NCBI GenBank assembly: GCA_964245755.1
Contig: CAXTNV010000129.1
Location: forward strand, 1 to 9,523
Reading direction: 5' to 3'
Origin: Lichenicoccus sp964245755
Lineage (GTDB): Bacteria; Pseudomonadota; Alphaproteobacteria; Acetobacterales; Acetobacteraceae
DNA: 9,523 bases
Positions 1 through 7,676 of the stretch are shown in pieces. The notes below the pieces were generated by a model. That model had not been told where the DNA came from and made no database searches. It saw nothing but the letters and a program-made list of their open reading frames with translations. Numbering within the stretch: position 1 is the first letter of the stretch; every line of letters starts with the position of its first letter. The position numbers and the translations under genes are program-made.

Positions 1-544
1 CCGCACAGCCGAACAGCGCCGCGTGCTCCGGCTTGAGGTCTCGCGCCCCGCGCACCCGCGCGCGGCGCGCGACGCCGGCGTGGTCCGCGAACGCGGAGCA
101 GCCGAGATAGTGGTGCACCGCGATCCCCTGGCACGTGAGGCGGCGCGTGCCGCCGAGCAGCACGCCGGTGGTGTTCGCCGCGGCACCCGGCTCGCACAGC
201 GCCGGACGTCCCTCGGCACAGGGCAGGCAGTGGCCGCAACTCGGCATGAACACCATCACCACCTGATCGCCCACCGCGAGGTCGGTGACGCCCTCGCCGA
301 GCGAGGCGACGATGCCGGCCGCCTCGTGACCCAGCGCGATCGGCATCGGACGCAGCCTGTCGCCGTTGATCGCCGACAGGTCGGAATGGCACAGGCCGGC
401 GGCGGTGATCCGGACCAGCACCTCGCCGGCGCCGGGCGGTGCCAGTTCCAGCGTCTCGATACCGAGCGGACGACTCTGCGAATACGGGACCGCCGCACCG
501 ACCTCGCGCAGCACCGCAGCCCTGATGCGCATCGTCTCGCTCAT
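1..544 (-). CDS. Zn-dependent alcohol dehydrogenase (MDR family), N-terminal part, cut by window edge
   Basis: This gene encodes a medium-chain, zinc-dependent alcohol dehydrogenase of the GroES-like fold, which oxidises or reduces alcohols and aldehydes with NAD(P). The reading frame runs without a stop from the ATG at 544 to position 1, so 181 codons are visible and the Rossmann cofactor domain lies outside. Visible motifs are the catalytic-zinc Cys52 (GLCHSD) and the GHE motif at residues 72-74 (His73, Glu74). A full structural-zinc set follows at Cys103, 106, 109 and 117 (CGHCLPC...C). The visible part ends in LKPEHAALFGCA, a typical lead into the cofactor domain. I chose the ATG at 544 because GGAGGGG lies about 8 bases upstream; an in-frame ATG four codons later is an alternative. 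The gene is divergent from the thioesterase at 697. The exact substrate is unknown; glutathione-dependent formaldehyde and benzyl-alcohol dehydrogenases share these motifs. Confidence 0.9.
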   Translation of the reverse strand, partial: MSETMRIRAAVLREVGAAVPYSQSRPLGIETLELAPPGAGEVLVRITAAGLCHSDLSAINGDRLRPMPIALGHEAAGIVASLGEGVTDLAVGDQVVMVFMPSCGHCLPCAEGRPALCEPGAAANTTGVLLGGTRRLTCQGIAVHHYLGCSAFADHAGVARRARVRGARDLKPEHAALFGCA

Positions 545-630
545 GATCGACCCCTCCGGCTTGAGGGCAAAGCAGCGGCGTCGCCCTGGACCCGGCGAAA
601 GACCAGACCTTTAGCATCCGTCGGTCAAGC

Positions 631-651
631 AGCGGCAGCGCTTGCGCCGCT
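631..651. repeat. Inverted repeat in the divergent promoter region
   Basis: AGCGGC at 631-636 is matched by GCCGCT at 646-651 with a 9-base spacer. It lies in the 152-bp gap between the divergent dehydrogenase and thioesterase genes, so it could be an operator shared by both. Short G+C-rich dyads arise easily by chance in such DNA, so this is only a candidate. Confidence 0.25.
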
Positions 652-696
652 TCGACCGGGTCGCAAGACTGTCGCCCGACCCTGGATACCGACCGC

Positions 697-1143
697 ATGA
701 CGAACGCCGAGACCCGGCCCGTTCCCGAACGACGCGCCAACTACGCGCTGCTGGAGCGCATCACCACGCGCTGGAGCGACAACGACGCCTTCCGCCACGT
801 CAACAACGTCGTCTACTATTCGTTCTTCGACACCGCGGTGAACCGGATGCTGATCGCCGCCGGGCTGCTCGATATCGAGAGCAGCGCGGTGATCGGCCTC
901 GTGGTCGAAACACGCTGCCACTTCTTCCGCCCGGTGAGCTTCCCCGACGACGTTTGGTCGGGCCTGCGCGTCGCCCATCTCGGCCGCTCCAGCATCCGTT
1001 ACGATATCGGCCTGTTCAGCAACGATGAAGACCAAGCCTCGGCGCAAGGCTACTTCAATCAGGTCGTCGTCGATCGCGTCACCAGCCGGCCGGTTCCTAT
1101 GTCGCAGGAGAGGCGGCGCTACCTGCAGACCTTGACGAGGTGA
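697..1143 (+). CDS. Acyl-CoA thioesterase, 4HBT/YbgC-like hotdog fold
   Basis: The 148-residue product matches the size and pattern of small single-hotdog thioesterases, which hydrolyse acyl-CoA thioesters in the cytoplasm, usually as tetramers. The signature is at residues 26-50: WSDND, then HVNN at 34-37, then YYSFFDTA. From memory of the family, Asp30 lines up with the catalytic Asp17 of Pseudomonas 4-hydroxybenzoyl-CoA thioesterase. The end of the domain (VVVDRVTSRPVPMS, about 123-136) is the usual last strand of this family. I see no good Shine-Dalgarno site before the ATG at 697. An upstream leader or leaderless start is possible, and no better start exists nearby in the frame. It is divergent from the alcohol dehydrogenase; a shared role in acyl or aldehyde turnover would be inference. 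Substrate chain type cannot be told. G+C is slightly lower than in the right-hand operon. Confidence 0.85.
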   Translation: MTNAETRPVPERRANYALLERITTRWSDNDAFRHVNNVVYYSFFDTAVNRMLIAAGLLDIESSAVIGLVVETRCHFFRPVSFPDDVWSGLRVAHLGRSSIRYDIGLFSNDEDQASAQGYFNQVVVDRVTSRPVPMSQERRRYLQTLTR

Positions 1144-1354
1144 GGCAGAGCAAGAGACGACACCTCCCGAGCGCGGGTCGGAGGCCCGTCCTCTCGAGGG
1201 GTTCGCCGGTTTCTCGTTACTCGGGTGTACGCTCTTCCGGCTTCTGGCTCGCAAGCAGTTCGCTGCCAAAAAACTTTCCTCCGGTTGCAACCAGATCTTT
1301 CAGGCAGACTTTAATGAGGTTAGACGCGTATCTATTCGTCGTCATTGACAGTGC

Positions 1355-1361
1355 GGAGGGG
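1355..1361 (+). promoter_or_regulatory. Strong ribosome-binding site for the microprotein
   Basis: GGAGGGG ends 6 bases before the ATG at 1368. This is a near-ideal Shine-Dalgarno site at near-ideal spacing, stronger than that of most genes in the window. It is the main argument that the short frame behind it is translated. Confidence 0.55.
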
Positions 1362-1367
1362 ATCGTC

Positions 1368-1442
1368 ATGCTTATCGTCCTGTGCATGTTCCTGCTGATT
1401 GTTCCGCCACTAGCAGTAGCGTTTGTTGCTCGTAGCGGTTGA
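1368..1442 (+). CDS. Putative 24-residue single-helix membrane microprotein
   Basis: The frame starts at ATG 1368 and ends at TGA 1440-1442, giving MLIVLCMFLLIVPPLAVAFV then ARSG. Residues 1-20 are almost wholly hydrophobic with a central Pro-Pro, and a single Arg near the end suits a one-pass membrane peptide with its C terminus in the cytoplasm. A strong GGAGGGG site lies 6 bases upstream. The LIVPPLAV core recalls the first helix of Pmp3/YqaE-type small membrane proteins, but those have about 50 residues and two helices, so this would be a truncated relative or unrelated. The same frame is open upstream to 1140, but that part looks non-coding. The stop codon lies inside the left arm of an inverted repeat. 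It could be a toxin-like or regulatory peptide; I do not recognise it, and chance is not excluded. Confidence 0.45.
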   Translation: MLIVLCMFLLIVPPLAVAFVARSG

Positions 1443-1512
1443 CCTGAGCCTCACGACCTGAATGCTAGCCTACGGTCCGGCAGGCCAATACGGCTCAGGT
1501 CTACTGGACCGT
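1438..1512. repeat. Nested and crossing inverted repeats, possible structured RNA or small-element remnant
   Basis: GACCTGAGCC at 1441-1450 is perfectly matched by GGCTCAGGTC at 1492-1501. With one mismatch the arms extend to 1438-1450 and 1492-1504. A second pair, ACGGTCC at 1472-1478 and GGACCGT at 1506-1512, crosses the first without sharing bases, which is the order needed for an H-type pseudoknot. A short GCCT/AGGC pair lies in the loop. The structure begins at the microprotein stop codon. It lacks a T-run, so it is not a standard terminator. It could be a 3'-UTR structure, a protein-binding dyad, or the relic of a very small mobile element. Confidence 0.45.
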
Positions 1513-1665
1513 TCCCTCGAGCAATCCAACAAGCTAATCAGGCCTTTCCTGAGCATCCGGCTCCCATAGTTATACGCTCAATTTCATGAGTGTCTTACGT
1601 CGGCTGTCGCATCCACCACGATTTGAACGATGAGGCCCGGCGCCCCTCGATGCCTGCCGGACCTA

Positions 1666-1701
1666 CGGATCGTTAGTTGCTCGGATCGTGACGCCGGCGT
1701 C
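1666..1701. repeat. Direct repeat CGGATCGT x2 followed by a 12-bp palindrome
   Basis: CGGATCGT occurs at 1666-1673 and again at 1682-1689 (16-bp period). The second copy is followed directly by the perfect palindrome GACGCCGGCGTC at 1690-1701. The block lies 37 bases beyond the kinase stop codon. On the minus strand the palindrome could act as a tight stem at the kinase transcript end, but there is no T-run. A regulator-binding site is equally possible. Confidence 0.3.
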
Positions 1702-1737
1702 CTGGAAGTCGAAGTGCTCCAATGCGTTGGCCGGCAG

Positions 1738-4374
1738 CTAGCCTTGATCCGCCGAGGTCAAGGCGGCGCTGCCCGTGACAGATTTGAGCCTCTGCAACTC
1801 CAAGACGGATTGTTCGAGGACGTCGACCAGATCCTCGGTGTGTGAAACCCGCCCCGGAAGCATGCCAGTGGTTACCTGTTCGAAATACCTCGCGGAGTAG
1901 GCCAGACGCTGGAAGCCAAGCATGCCGGCGCTGCCCACCAGCATGTGCGCCGCCTCGGCTATATCGATCTCGCGGGCTGCGGCAGGCCCTCGTAGCGCGC
2001 GTCTCAACTCCTCGCAGCGCTCGATCAAGATGTCGATGTAATAGACGACCGTGCTTGCAGGCAGAAGCGACGTCACCTGCTCGAAGGCTTCGCGATTGCA
2101 GAGCGGGACACCCGACTTTTCCCCGAAACCGCGCGCCGCGTCCTCGCCGATGCGCGCGACAGCCTCCAGCAGAGCGTCCTGCGCGAACGGCTTCGCTAAG
2201 TGCTCATCCATGCCAGCTCGATGACACTCCTCGATCTGCTTGGTGAAGGTCTGGGCCGTCAGCGCGATGATGCGGACCATACCTCGCGGGGCCGGCAGCT
2301 CCCGGATCCGCCGGGCGGCTTCGAGGCCGTCTGTTCCGGGCATGCGAACGTCCATCAGAATTACGTCGTAATCAGCGGCGGCTGCCGCCTCGATCGCTTC
2401 CGCCCCCCCTTCCACGCATGTCACCGCGTGGCCTGCCGCGACCAGGAAAGAACTGGCAATGTCACGGTTCATCGCCACGTCGTCGACTACCATGATCCGC
2501 AGGGCATGTGCCGGGCGGATGTCCTTCGGAAGCACCGATAGCGGCATGACAGGCAGAGGCGTCATTGGCAATTCCAACGAGAAAATGCTGCCGCCGCCGA
2601 GCCGGTCCTCATAGTCGATACTACCTCCCATCAGAGCAGCGAGCCGGACCGAGATTGCAAGGCCGAGCCCGGTGCCTTCGACTGCGGTAGCGGAGGCACC
2701 AACGCGCTTGAAATCTTGGAAGAGCAAATGCCTGGCATCCGCCGGGACACCCGGACCGGTATCGATGACCTCGAACCGCAGCACCGAGTTTGCTGCAACC
2801 TGAAGATGCAGCGCCACCCCGCCCCGCTGGGTGAACTTCACCGCATTTCCGAGCAGGTTCAGCAGGATCTGTCGAAGCCGCATGGGGTCGAGAGCGATGC
2901 AGGCCGGCAAATTGGCATCGCTCTCTGTCTGCAGCGTGAGCCCCTTGAGCACGGCAGCGCCTCGAACGACCTCGACACAGGCCTTCGCGACTTCGCGCGG
3001 GTCGACCTCTGCTACCTGCAGCTCAACGCCCGCTGCCTCGATCTCACTGAGGTCGAGCACTCGATTGATCATTTCCAGTAGATGCTGTCCTGCACCAAGC
3101 ATGGCATCGACCCGAGACGACTGGAGGGGCTCGAACTTACCTTCCAGACGAAGCAGCTGCGCATAACCAATAATTGCGTTGAGGGGCGTACGCAGTTCAT
3201 GGCTCATGCTGGCGAGGAACTGCGACTTAGCCTGCGTTGCTTGATCAGCTAGATCTCTTGCCTTGGCAAGATGTCGACTTAGGCGCTCCAATTGAGTGTT
3301 GGAGGCTTCCAGGTCACGCGCCCTGACTTCAAGCTCAGCCTCGTGGGTGCGGCGCTCGGTGATGTCGCGCGACACGGAGACGAAGCCATCGACGCTTCCA
3401 GTCGTCGGATCGCGCAGCAGCCTTCTGTTGGTCTCGAGCCAGATCACCCGTCCATCTTCTCGGCAAACTCGAACGGTCACCGCATCCTGGTTGATCGAGC
3501 CGTCGAGCATGCGCGCGATCGATCCCTTTTCCTTCTCCCGGTCGTCAGGATGGACGAGCGGCAGCATCGTGGTGCCGATCATGTCCGTCGAGCTCAACCC
3601 AAAGATGCGCTCCAGCGAAGGAGAAACATACCGAAGCTCACCACGCGAATCGGCTCGAGAGACTATGTCGTCGGCATGCTCGGCGAGCAGACGGAAGGTC
3701 TCTTCGCTCTCGCGAAGGCGAGTGACAAAACGGCGCAAGATCAGGCACGCGAAGCAAAAGGTGACAATGCCCGTGAGGATCCCGCCAAAGCTGAGCAGTT
3801 CACTGACCAGCTGAATACGATCGGTGTCGGAACGTCTCCGCTTGACCAGCGACGTCTCCTCGGCAAGCATCTGGCTCAGCGTCGCGACGATCTTCACCAT
3901 CAGGTGTTGGCCGAGGTTGTTCAAGACGACTGCTCGTGCTGCCTCCTCACCGAAACTTCGGCGGAGGCGGATCGTCACTGCCAGTTCGGCAAACTTCGCA
4001 TCGACGAGCGAGTCCAGCTGGCTGTCCAGCTGACGTTGCTGGGGCTCGTCGGCAATGAGGCGGCCGAGCGTCGCCCGTAGCGATGGCAGGCGCGTTACCG
4101 CTACGTCGTGAGGAGCGAGATACTCTGACTTGCCGGTCAGCAGGTAGCCCCGTTGCCCGGTTTCCGCGTCGCGAACTGTACTGCCGAACTCCTGCAGAGT
4201 CTGAATCATGCTGATGTTATGCCTGACCCAGCGGCGTTCGTGCCGGAGCAGGATCGCTTGGCGGAAATCCAATGCTCCGATGCTTATCAGCAGAATGACG
4301 AGGCCGCTCAACGCTAAGACCAGTGGACCGAAGCGGCGGAGCGACCCGTGCATATCAGGCTTGTTCATTGCCAT
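1738..4374 (-). CDS. Membrane-bound tripartite hybrid sensor histidine kinase (CHASE3-PAS-HisKA-HATPase-REC-Hpt)
   Basis: This is a two-component sensor carrying a full internal phosphorelay. Numbering follows the ATG at 4374 (878 residues). TM helix 1 is about 16-35. A periplasmic CHASE3 domain follows at about 36-183, with ETGQRGYLLTG at 71-81, and TM helix 2 is about 193-213. A PAS domain with PAC end (SRDITER) covers about 222-340, then a coiled linker. The HisKA box SHELRTPLN contains the phospho-acceptor His392. The ATPase domain shows Asn510 (N box), DTGPG at 538-542 and GTGLGL at 567-572. The REC domain has Asp631/632, phospho-acceptor Asp675, Thr706 and Lys728. A C-terminal Hpt has His810 in AHMLVGSAG. 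The frame is open to a GTG at 4440, but the 22 extra residues look non-conserved, and GAGG lies 11 bases before the ATG; ATGs at 4368 and 4353 are also possible. All catalytic residues are intact. No response regulator is adjacent, and G+C is lower than in the right-hand operon. The ligand is unknown. Confidence 0.93.
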   Translation of the reverse strand: MAMNKPDMHGSLRRFGPLVLALSGLVILLISIGALDFRQAILLRHERRWVRHNISMIQTLQEFGSTVRDAETGQRGYLLTGKSEYLAPHDVAVTRLPSLRATLGRLIADEPQQRQLDSQLDSLVDAKFAELAVTIRLRRSFGEEAARAVVLNNLGQHLMVKIVATLSQMLAEETSLVKRRRSDTDRIQLVSELLSFGGILTGIVTFCFACLILRRFVTRLRESEETFRLLAEHADDIVSRADSRGELRYVSPSLERIFGLSSTDMIGTTMLPLVHPDDREKEKGSIARMLDGSINQDAVTVRVCREDGRVIWLETNRRLLRDPTTGSVDGFVSVSRDITERRTHEAELEVRARDLEASNTQLERLSRHLAKARDLADQATQAKSQFLASMSHELRTPLNAIIGYAQLLRLEGKFEPLQSSRVDAMLGAGQHLLEMINRVLDLSEIEAAGVELQVAEVDPREVAKACVEVVRGAAVLKGLTLQTESDANLPACIALDPMRLRQILLNLLGNAVKFTQRGGVALHLQVAANSVLRFEVIDTGPGVPADARHLLFQDFKRVGASATAVEGTGLGLAISVRLAALMGGSIDYEDRLGGGSIFSLELPMTPLPVMPLSVLPKDIRPAHALRIMVVDDVAMNRDIASSFLVAAGHAVTCVEGGAEAIEAAAAADYDVILMDVRMPGTDGLEAARRIRELPAPRGMVRIIALTAQTFTKQIEECHRAGMDEHLAKPFAQDALLEAVARIGEDAARGFGEKSGVPLCNREAFEQVTSLLPASTVVYYIDILIERCEELRRALRGPAAAREIDIAEAAHMLVGSAGMLGFQRLAYSARYFEQVTTGMLPGRVSHTEDLVDVLEQSVLELQRLKSVTGSAALTSADQG

Positions 4375-4630
4375 GCCGAGCACGACCTCGATTGCGAGCT
4401 CATCGGCGCCCCGATGGCTACTCGGCTCCAAGATGAACACGTGTCGCGCTCAACGCTGACGATGAGAACAGCCGGACGCATGAAAGGCCGTGACCCGACT
4501 ATCGCTTACAGGCGATCGCCGTCAGGTTGAAGCGGACCTGATTAACGACCGGCAAGAGCTTCATCGGTCGTTCTAACCCGGTGCAGGATGTGGAGGATGT
4601 CTGCAAAGCGACACCAAGCTCCAGAACCGA

Positions 4631-4668
4631 ACGTGGCAACGCTGACGGCAAGTCGCCGGCTGCCACGT
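4631..4668. repeat. Dyad with 8-bp perfect arms and inner stem
   Basis: ACGTGGCA at 4631-4638 pairs with TGCCACGT at 4661-4668, and an inner CGGC/GCCG stem closes on the loop AAGTC. The right end also forms the palindrome CCACGTGG (4663-4670). As RNA it would fold into a two-part hairpin on either strand. With no T-run on the minus strand it is not a standard terminator of the catabolic operon. A role in the kinase leader or as a protein-binding site is open. Confidence 0.4.
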
Positions 4669-4724
4669 GGTTTAGTATCACGGAACTTATTACGACAACG
4701 GGCGTGTGCCACAGGCTTCATCCT

Positions 4725-4737
4725 TATCGGCCCGATA
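4725..4737. repeat. 13-bp palindrome TATCGG-C-CCGATA
   Basis: TATCGG at 4725-4730 and CCGATA at 4732-4737 are perfect inverted halves around a single C. The site lies in AT-rich DNA between the kinase and the operon and has the look of an operator half-site pair. No function can be assigned. Confidence 0.3.
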
Positions 4738-4746
4738 GCTAACTTA

Positions 4747-4772
4747 ATACTGATACCGAAACAATACCAAAA
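4747..4772. promoter_or_regulatory. 11-bp-phased ATACC direct repeats
   Basis: ATACCGAAA at 4753-4761 is followed by ATACCAAAA at 4764-4772, exactly 11 bp apart (one helical turn), and a partial copy ATAC lies at 4747-4750. Direct repeats at 11-bp spacing are typical of sites for OmpR/PhoB-type response regulators. A link to the kinase downstream is inference, and chance in an AT-rich patch is possible. Confidence 0.25.
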
Positions 4773-4865
4773 TGCTAGCGGGTTGCGCCGGGATCGTATC
4801 TTGACGGACCGATCGCGGCGGACAGCGCGGCCACCTTCGGCTTGAGCCGCCGGCTGAGCAGCCTG

Positions 4866-6254
4866 CTAGGGCTTGATCCAGACCGTCTGTGCATTGACGA
4901 ACTCGCGGATGCCGAAATGCGACAGCTCGCGGCCGTACCCGCTCTTCTTGACGCCGCCGACCGGCGTACGCGGGTCCGAGGCGGTGTAGCCGTTGATGAA
5001 CACGCCGCCAGTCTCGAGCTCCCGAGCGATCTCCCGCCCGCGCCCGATGTCGCGCGTCCAGAGGTTGCCGCTCAACCCGAACGCGCTCTGGTTCGCGAGG
5101 CGCACGGCGTCCTCCGCGTCCTCGGCGACGATCATCGCCGCCACCGGCCCGAACGTCTCTTCGTCGAACGCGGTCATGCCGGGACGCACCCCGGCGAGCA
5201 CGGTCGGCTGATAGAAGAAGCCAGGTCCCTCGACCGCGTGTCCACCCAGCAACAGCCGCGCGCCCTGCTCGATCGACGCACGCACCTGGCGGTCCAGCCC
5301 CTTGCGCAGATCGTCGCGCGCGATCGGGCCGATCGTGGTTTCCTCGCGCATCGGGTCGCCGACGACCGCGCCGCGCGCGGCCTGCACGAACGCCTCGGTG
5401 AAGCGTTCGGCGATCGGCGCCTCCAGGATGAAGCGCTTGGCCGCGAGGCACACTTGGCCGGCGTTCTGGAAGCGGGCGGTGACGGCGGTGGCGACCGCGC
5501 GGTCGAGATCGGCGTCGGCGAGCACGATGTAGGGGTCCGATCCGCCGAGCTCCAGCAGCGACTTCTTGATCAGCCGGCCCGCCTGCGCCGCCACCGCAGC
5601 ACCCGCGCGCACGCTGCCGGTCAGGGTCACGCCGGCGATGCGGGCGTCGGCGAGCACCGCCTCGACCGCTTCCGGGTCGATGTTGACCACGCCGAGCACG
5701 CCCTTCGGGGCGCCGCTGCTCTCGAACGCGTCGGCCAGCGCGTAGGCGCAGCCCATGACGTTCGGCGCATGCTTGAGCAGGAACGCGTTGCCGGCGAGCG
5801 TGATCGGGACCGCGGCGCGCATCACCTGCCAGAGCGGGAAGTTCCACGGCATGATGGCGAGCACGCTGCCGAGCGGGAGATAGGAGATGTAGACTTCCGC
5901 CTCCTCGACCGGCGCGCGCTCGTCGGCGATCAGCGCCGGACCGTGCGCAGCGAACCAGGCGGCGAGGTTGGCGCACTTGCGCACCTCGGCGCGCGCCTCG
6001 CGGATCGTCTTGCCCATCTCCGCAGTGATAAGGGCGGCGAAGCGCTCGATATCCGCGATCAACCGTTCCGAGAGCCGCGCCAGCATCTGTGCGCGCTCGG
6101 CGATCGGGGTGCGGCGCCAGCTCTCGAAGCCGGACTGCGACCGGGCCAGCAGCGTCTCGACCGCTGCCGCGTCGTCGAGCGGGTAGTGCGCGATCACGGT
6201 TCCGGTGGTCGGATTGCGCGACGCGACCGTCTGCCGCTGCTCGGTATGGCTCAT
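4866..6254 (-). CDS. sad: Semialdehyde dehydrogenase, Sad/YneI type (NAD(P)+-dependent)
   Basis: The 462-residue product has the length and motifs of E. coli Sad (YneI), which oxidises succinate semialdehyde to succinate in the cytoplasm. From memory of that protein, the blocks IMPWNFPLWQVMR, LLKHAPNVMGCA, TGSVRAGAA, LELGGSDP, FGPVAA and KKSGYGRELSHFG are shared almost unchanged. Key residues are the oxyanion/cofactor motif PWNF at 136-139, Lys161, general base Glu235 (LELGG), nucleophile Cys269 (NAGQVC) and Glu366 (EETFGP). The ATG at 6254 has GGAG 8 bases upstream. It is last in the minus-strand operon, 31 bases after the aminotransferase, whose aldehyde product it should oxidise. That product may be malonate, succinate or a longer-chain semialdehyde, so the substrate is uncertain. 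It is a non-acylating dehydrogenase, not the CoA-dependent MmsA usual in beta-alanine breakdown. Confidence 0.9.
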   Translation of the reverse strand: MSHTEQRQTVASRNPTTGTVIAHYPLDDAAAVETLLARSQSGFESWRRTPIAERAQMLARLSERLIADIERFAALITAEMGKTIREARAEVRKCANLAAWFAAHGPALIADERAPVEEAEVYISYLPLGSVLAIMPWNFPLWQVMRAAVPITLAGNAFLLKHAPNVMGCAYALADAFESSGAPKGVLGVVNIDPEAVEAVLADARIAGVTLTGSVRAGAAVAAQAGRLIKKSLLELGGSDPYIVLADADLDRAVATAVTARFQNAGQVCLAAKRFILEAPIAERFTEAFVQAARGAVVGDPMREETTIGPIARDDLRKGLDRQVRASIEQGARLLLGGHAVEGPGFFYQPTVLAGVRPGMTAFDEETFGPVAAMIVAEDAEDAVRLANQSAFGLSGNLWTRDIGRGREIARELETGGVFINGYTASDPRTPVGGVKKSGYGRELSHFGIREFVNAQTVWIKP

Positions 6255-6285
6255 CGGTTTGGCTCCAGGCGGGAAGGGATGCTCA

Positions 6286-7608
<1,323 letters not shown>

Positions 7609-7676
7609 GACCGGTGATCTCCACGCCGCTGCGCACGACGAGCATCATAGCGCCCGCCGACGTGCGGCGTCGCGCC

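Larger units (their letters stand above)
1144..1737. other. Long AT-richer intergenic region between thioesterase and kinase
   Basis: This 594-bp stretch has no conventional gene. Hand counts of 60-base lines give about 47-48% G+C (1261-1320, 1561-1620), against about 77% in the aldehyde dehydrogenase gene (5461-5520). It holds a likely microprotein gene (1368-1442), a set of inverted repeats (1438-1512), a short hairpin TCAGG/CCTGA at 1538-1552, and a direct repeat plus palindrome block (1666-1701). A weak promoter-like pair, TTGCAA at 1285-1290 and TTTAAT at 1310-1315 (19-bp spacer), could serve the microprotein. A longer open frame from a GTG at 1140 through 1442 reads mostly as non-protein sequence before the microprotein start. 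No classical terminator with a T-run is seen for either the thioesterase or the kinase gene. Confidence 0.6.
4375..4865. other. AT-richer intergenic region upstream of the kinase and downstream of the catabolic operon
   Basis: This 491-bp gap has no convincing gene. Short frames exist on both strands (for example 4588-4845 plus and 4499-4681 minus), but they lack a properly spaced ribosome-binding site and a recognisable domain. The stretch 4741-4800 is about 45% G+C by hand count. It carries an 8-bp-arm dyad (4631-4668), a 13-bp palindrome (4725-4737), phased direct repeats (4747-4772) and the palindrome GGCGATCGCC at 4511-4520. Just after the dehydrogenase stop, CGGCT/AGCCG at 4838-4849 overlaps a second small stem AGCC/GGCT (4845-4855). 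These could weakly end the operon transcript, but no T-run follows. On the minus strand TTGGTA and TATTAA, 15 bp apart around 4771-4745, are a poor promoter candidate for the kinase with a long leader. Confidence 0.55.

Noticed and set aside
623..628. TTGACC on the minus strand as a -35 box for the alcohol dehydrogenase
   Set aside because: At 17-bp spacing the -10 position reads TGGTCT, which is a poor match, so I do not call a promoter.
23..700. 225-codon plus-strand frame at the left edge
   Set aside because: It is antisense to the alcohol dehydrogenase, which shows the full zinc-ligand set, and its composition is typical of an antisense shadow.
4511..4520. GGCGATCGCC, which contains the HIP1-like octamer GCGATCGC
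   Set aside because: A single copy of this palindrome is not informative in G+C-rich DNA, and nothing else suggests a cyanobacterium.
4588..4845. 85-codon plus-strand frame in the gap before the dehydrogenase
   Set aside because: The purine-rich bases abut the ATG without spacing, the protein has no recognisable pattern, and part of it covers the dyad and AT-rich motifs.
4838..4855. Small overlapping stems after the dehydrogenase stop as an intrinsic terminator
   Set aside because: Stems of 4-5 bp with very small loops and no T-run on the minus strand do not meet the standard for an intrinsic terminator.
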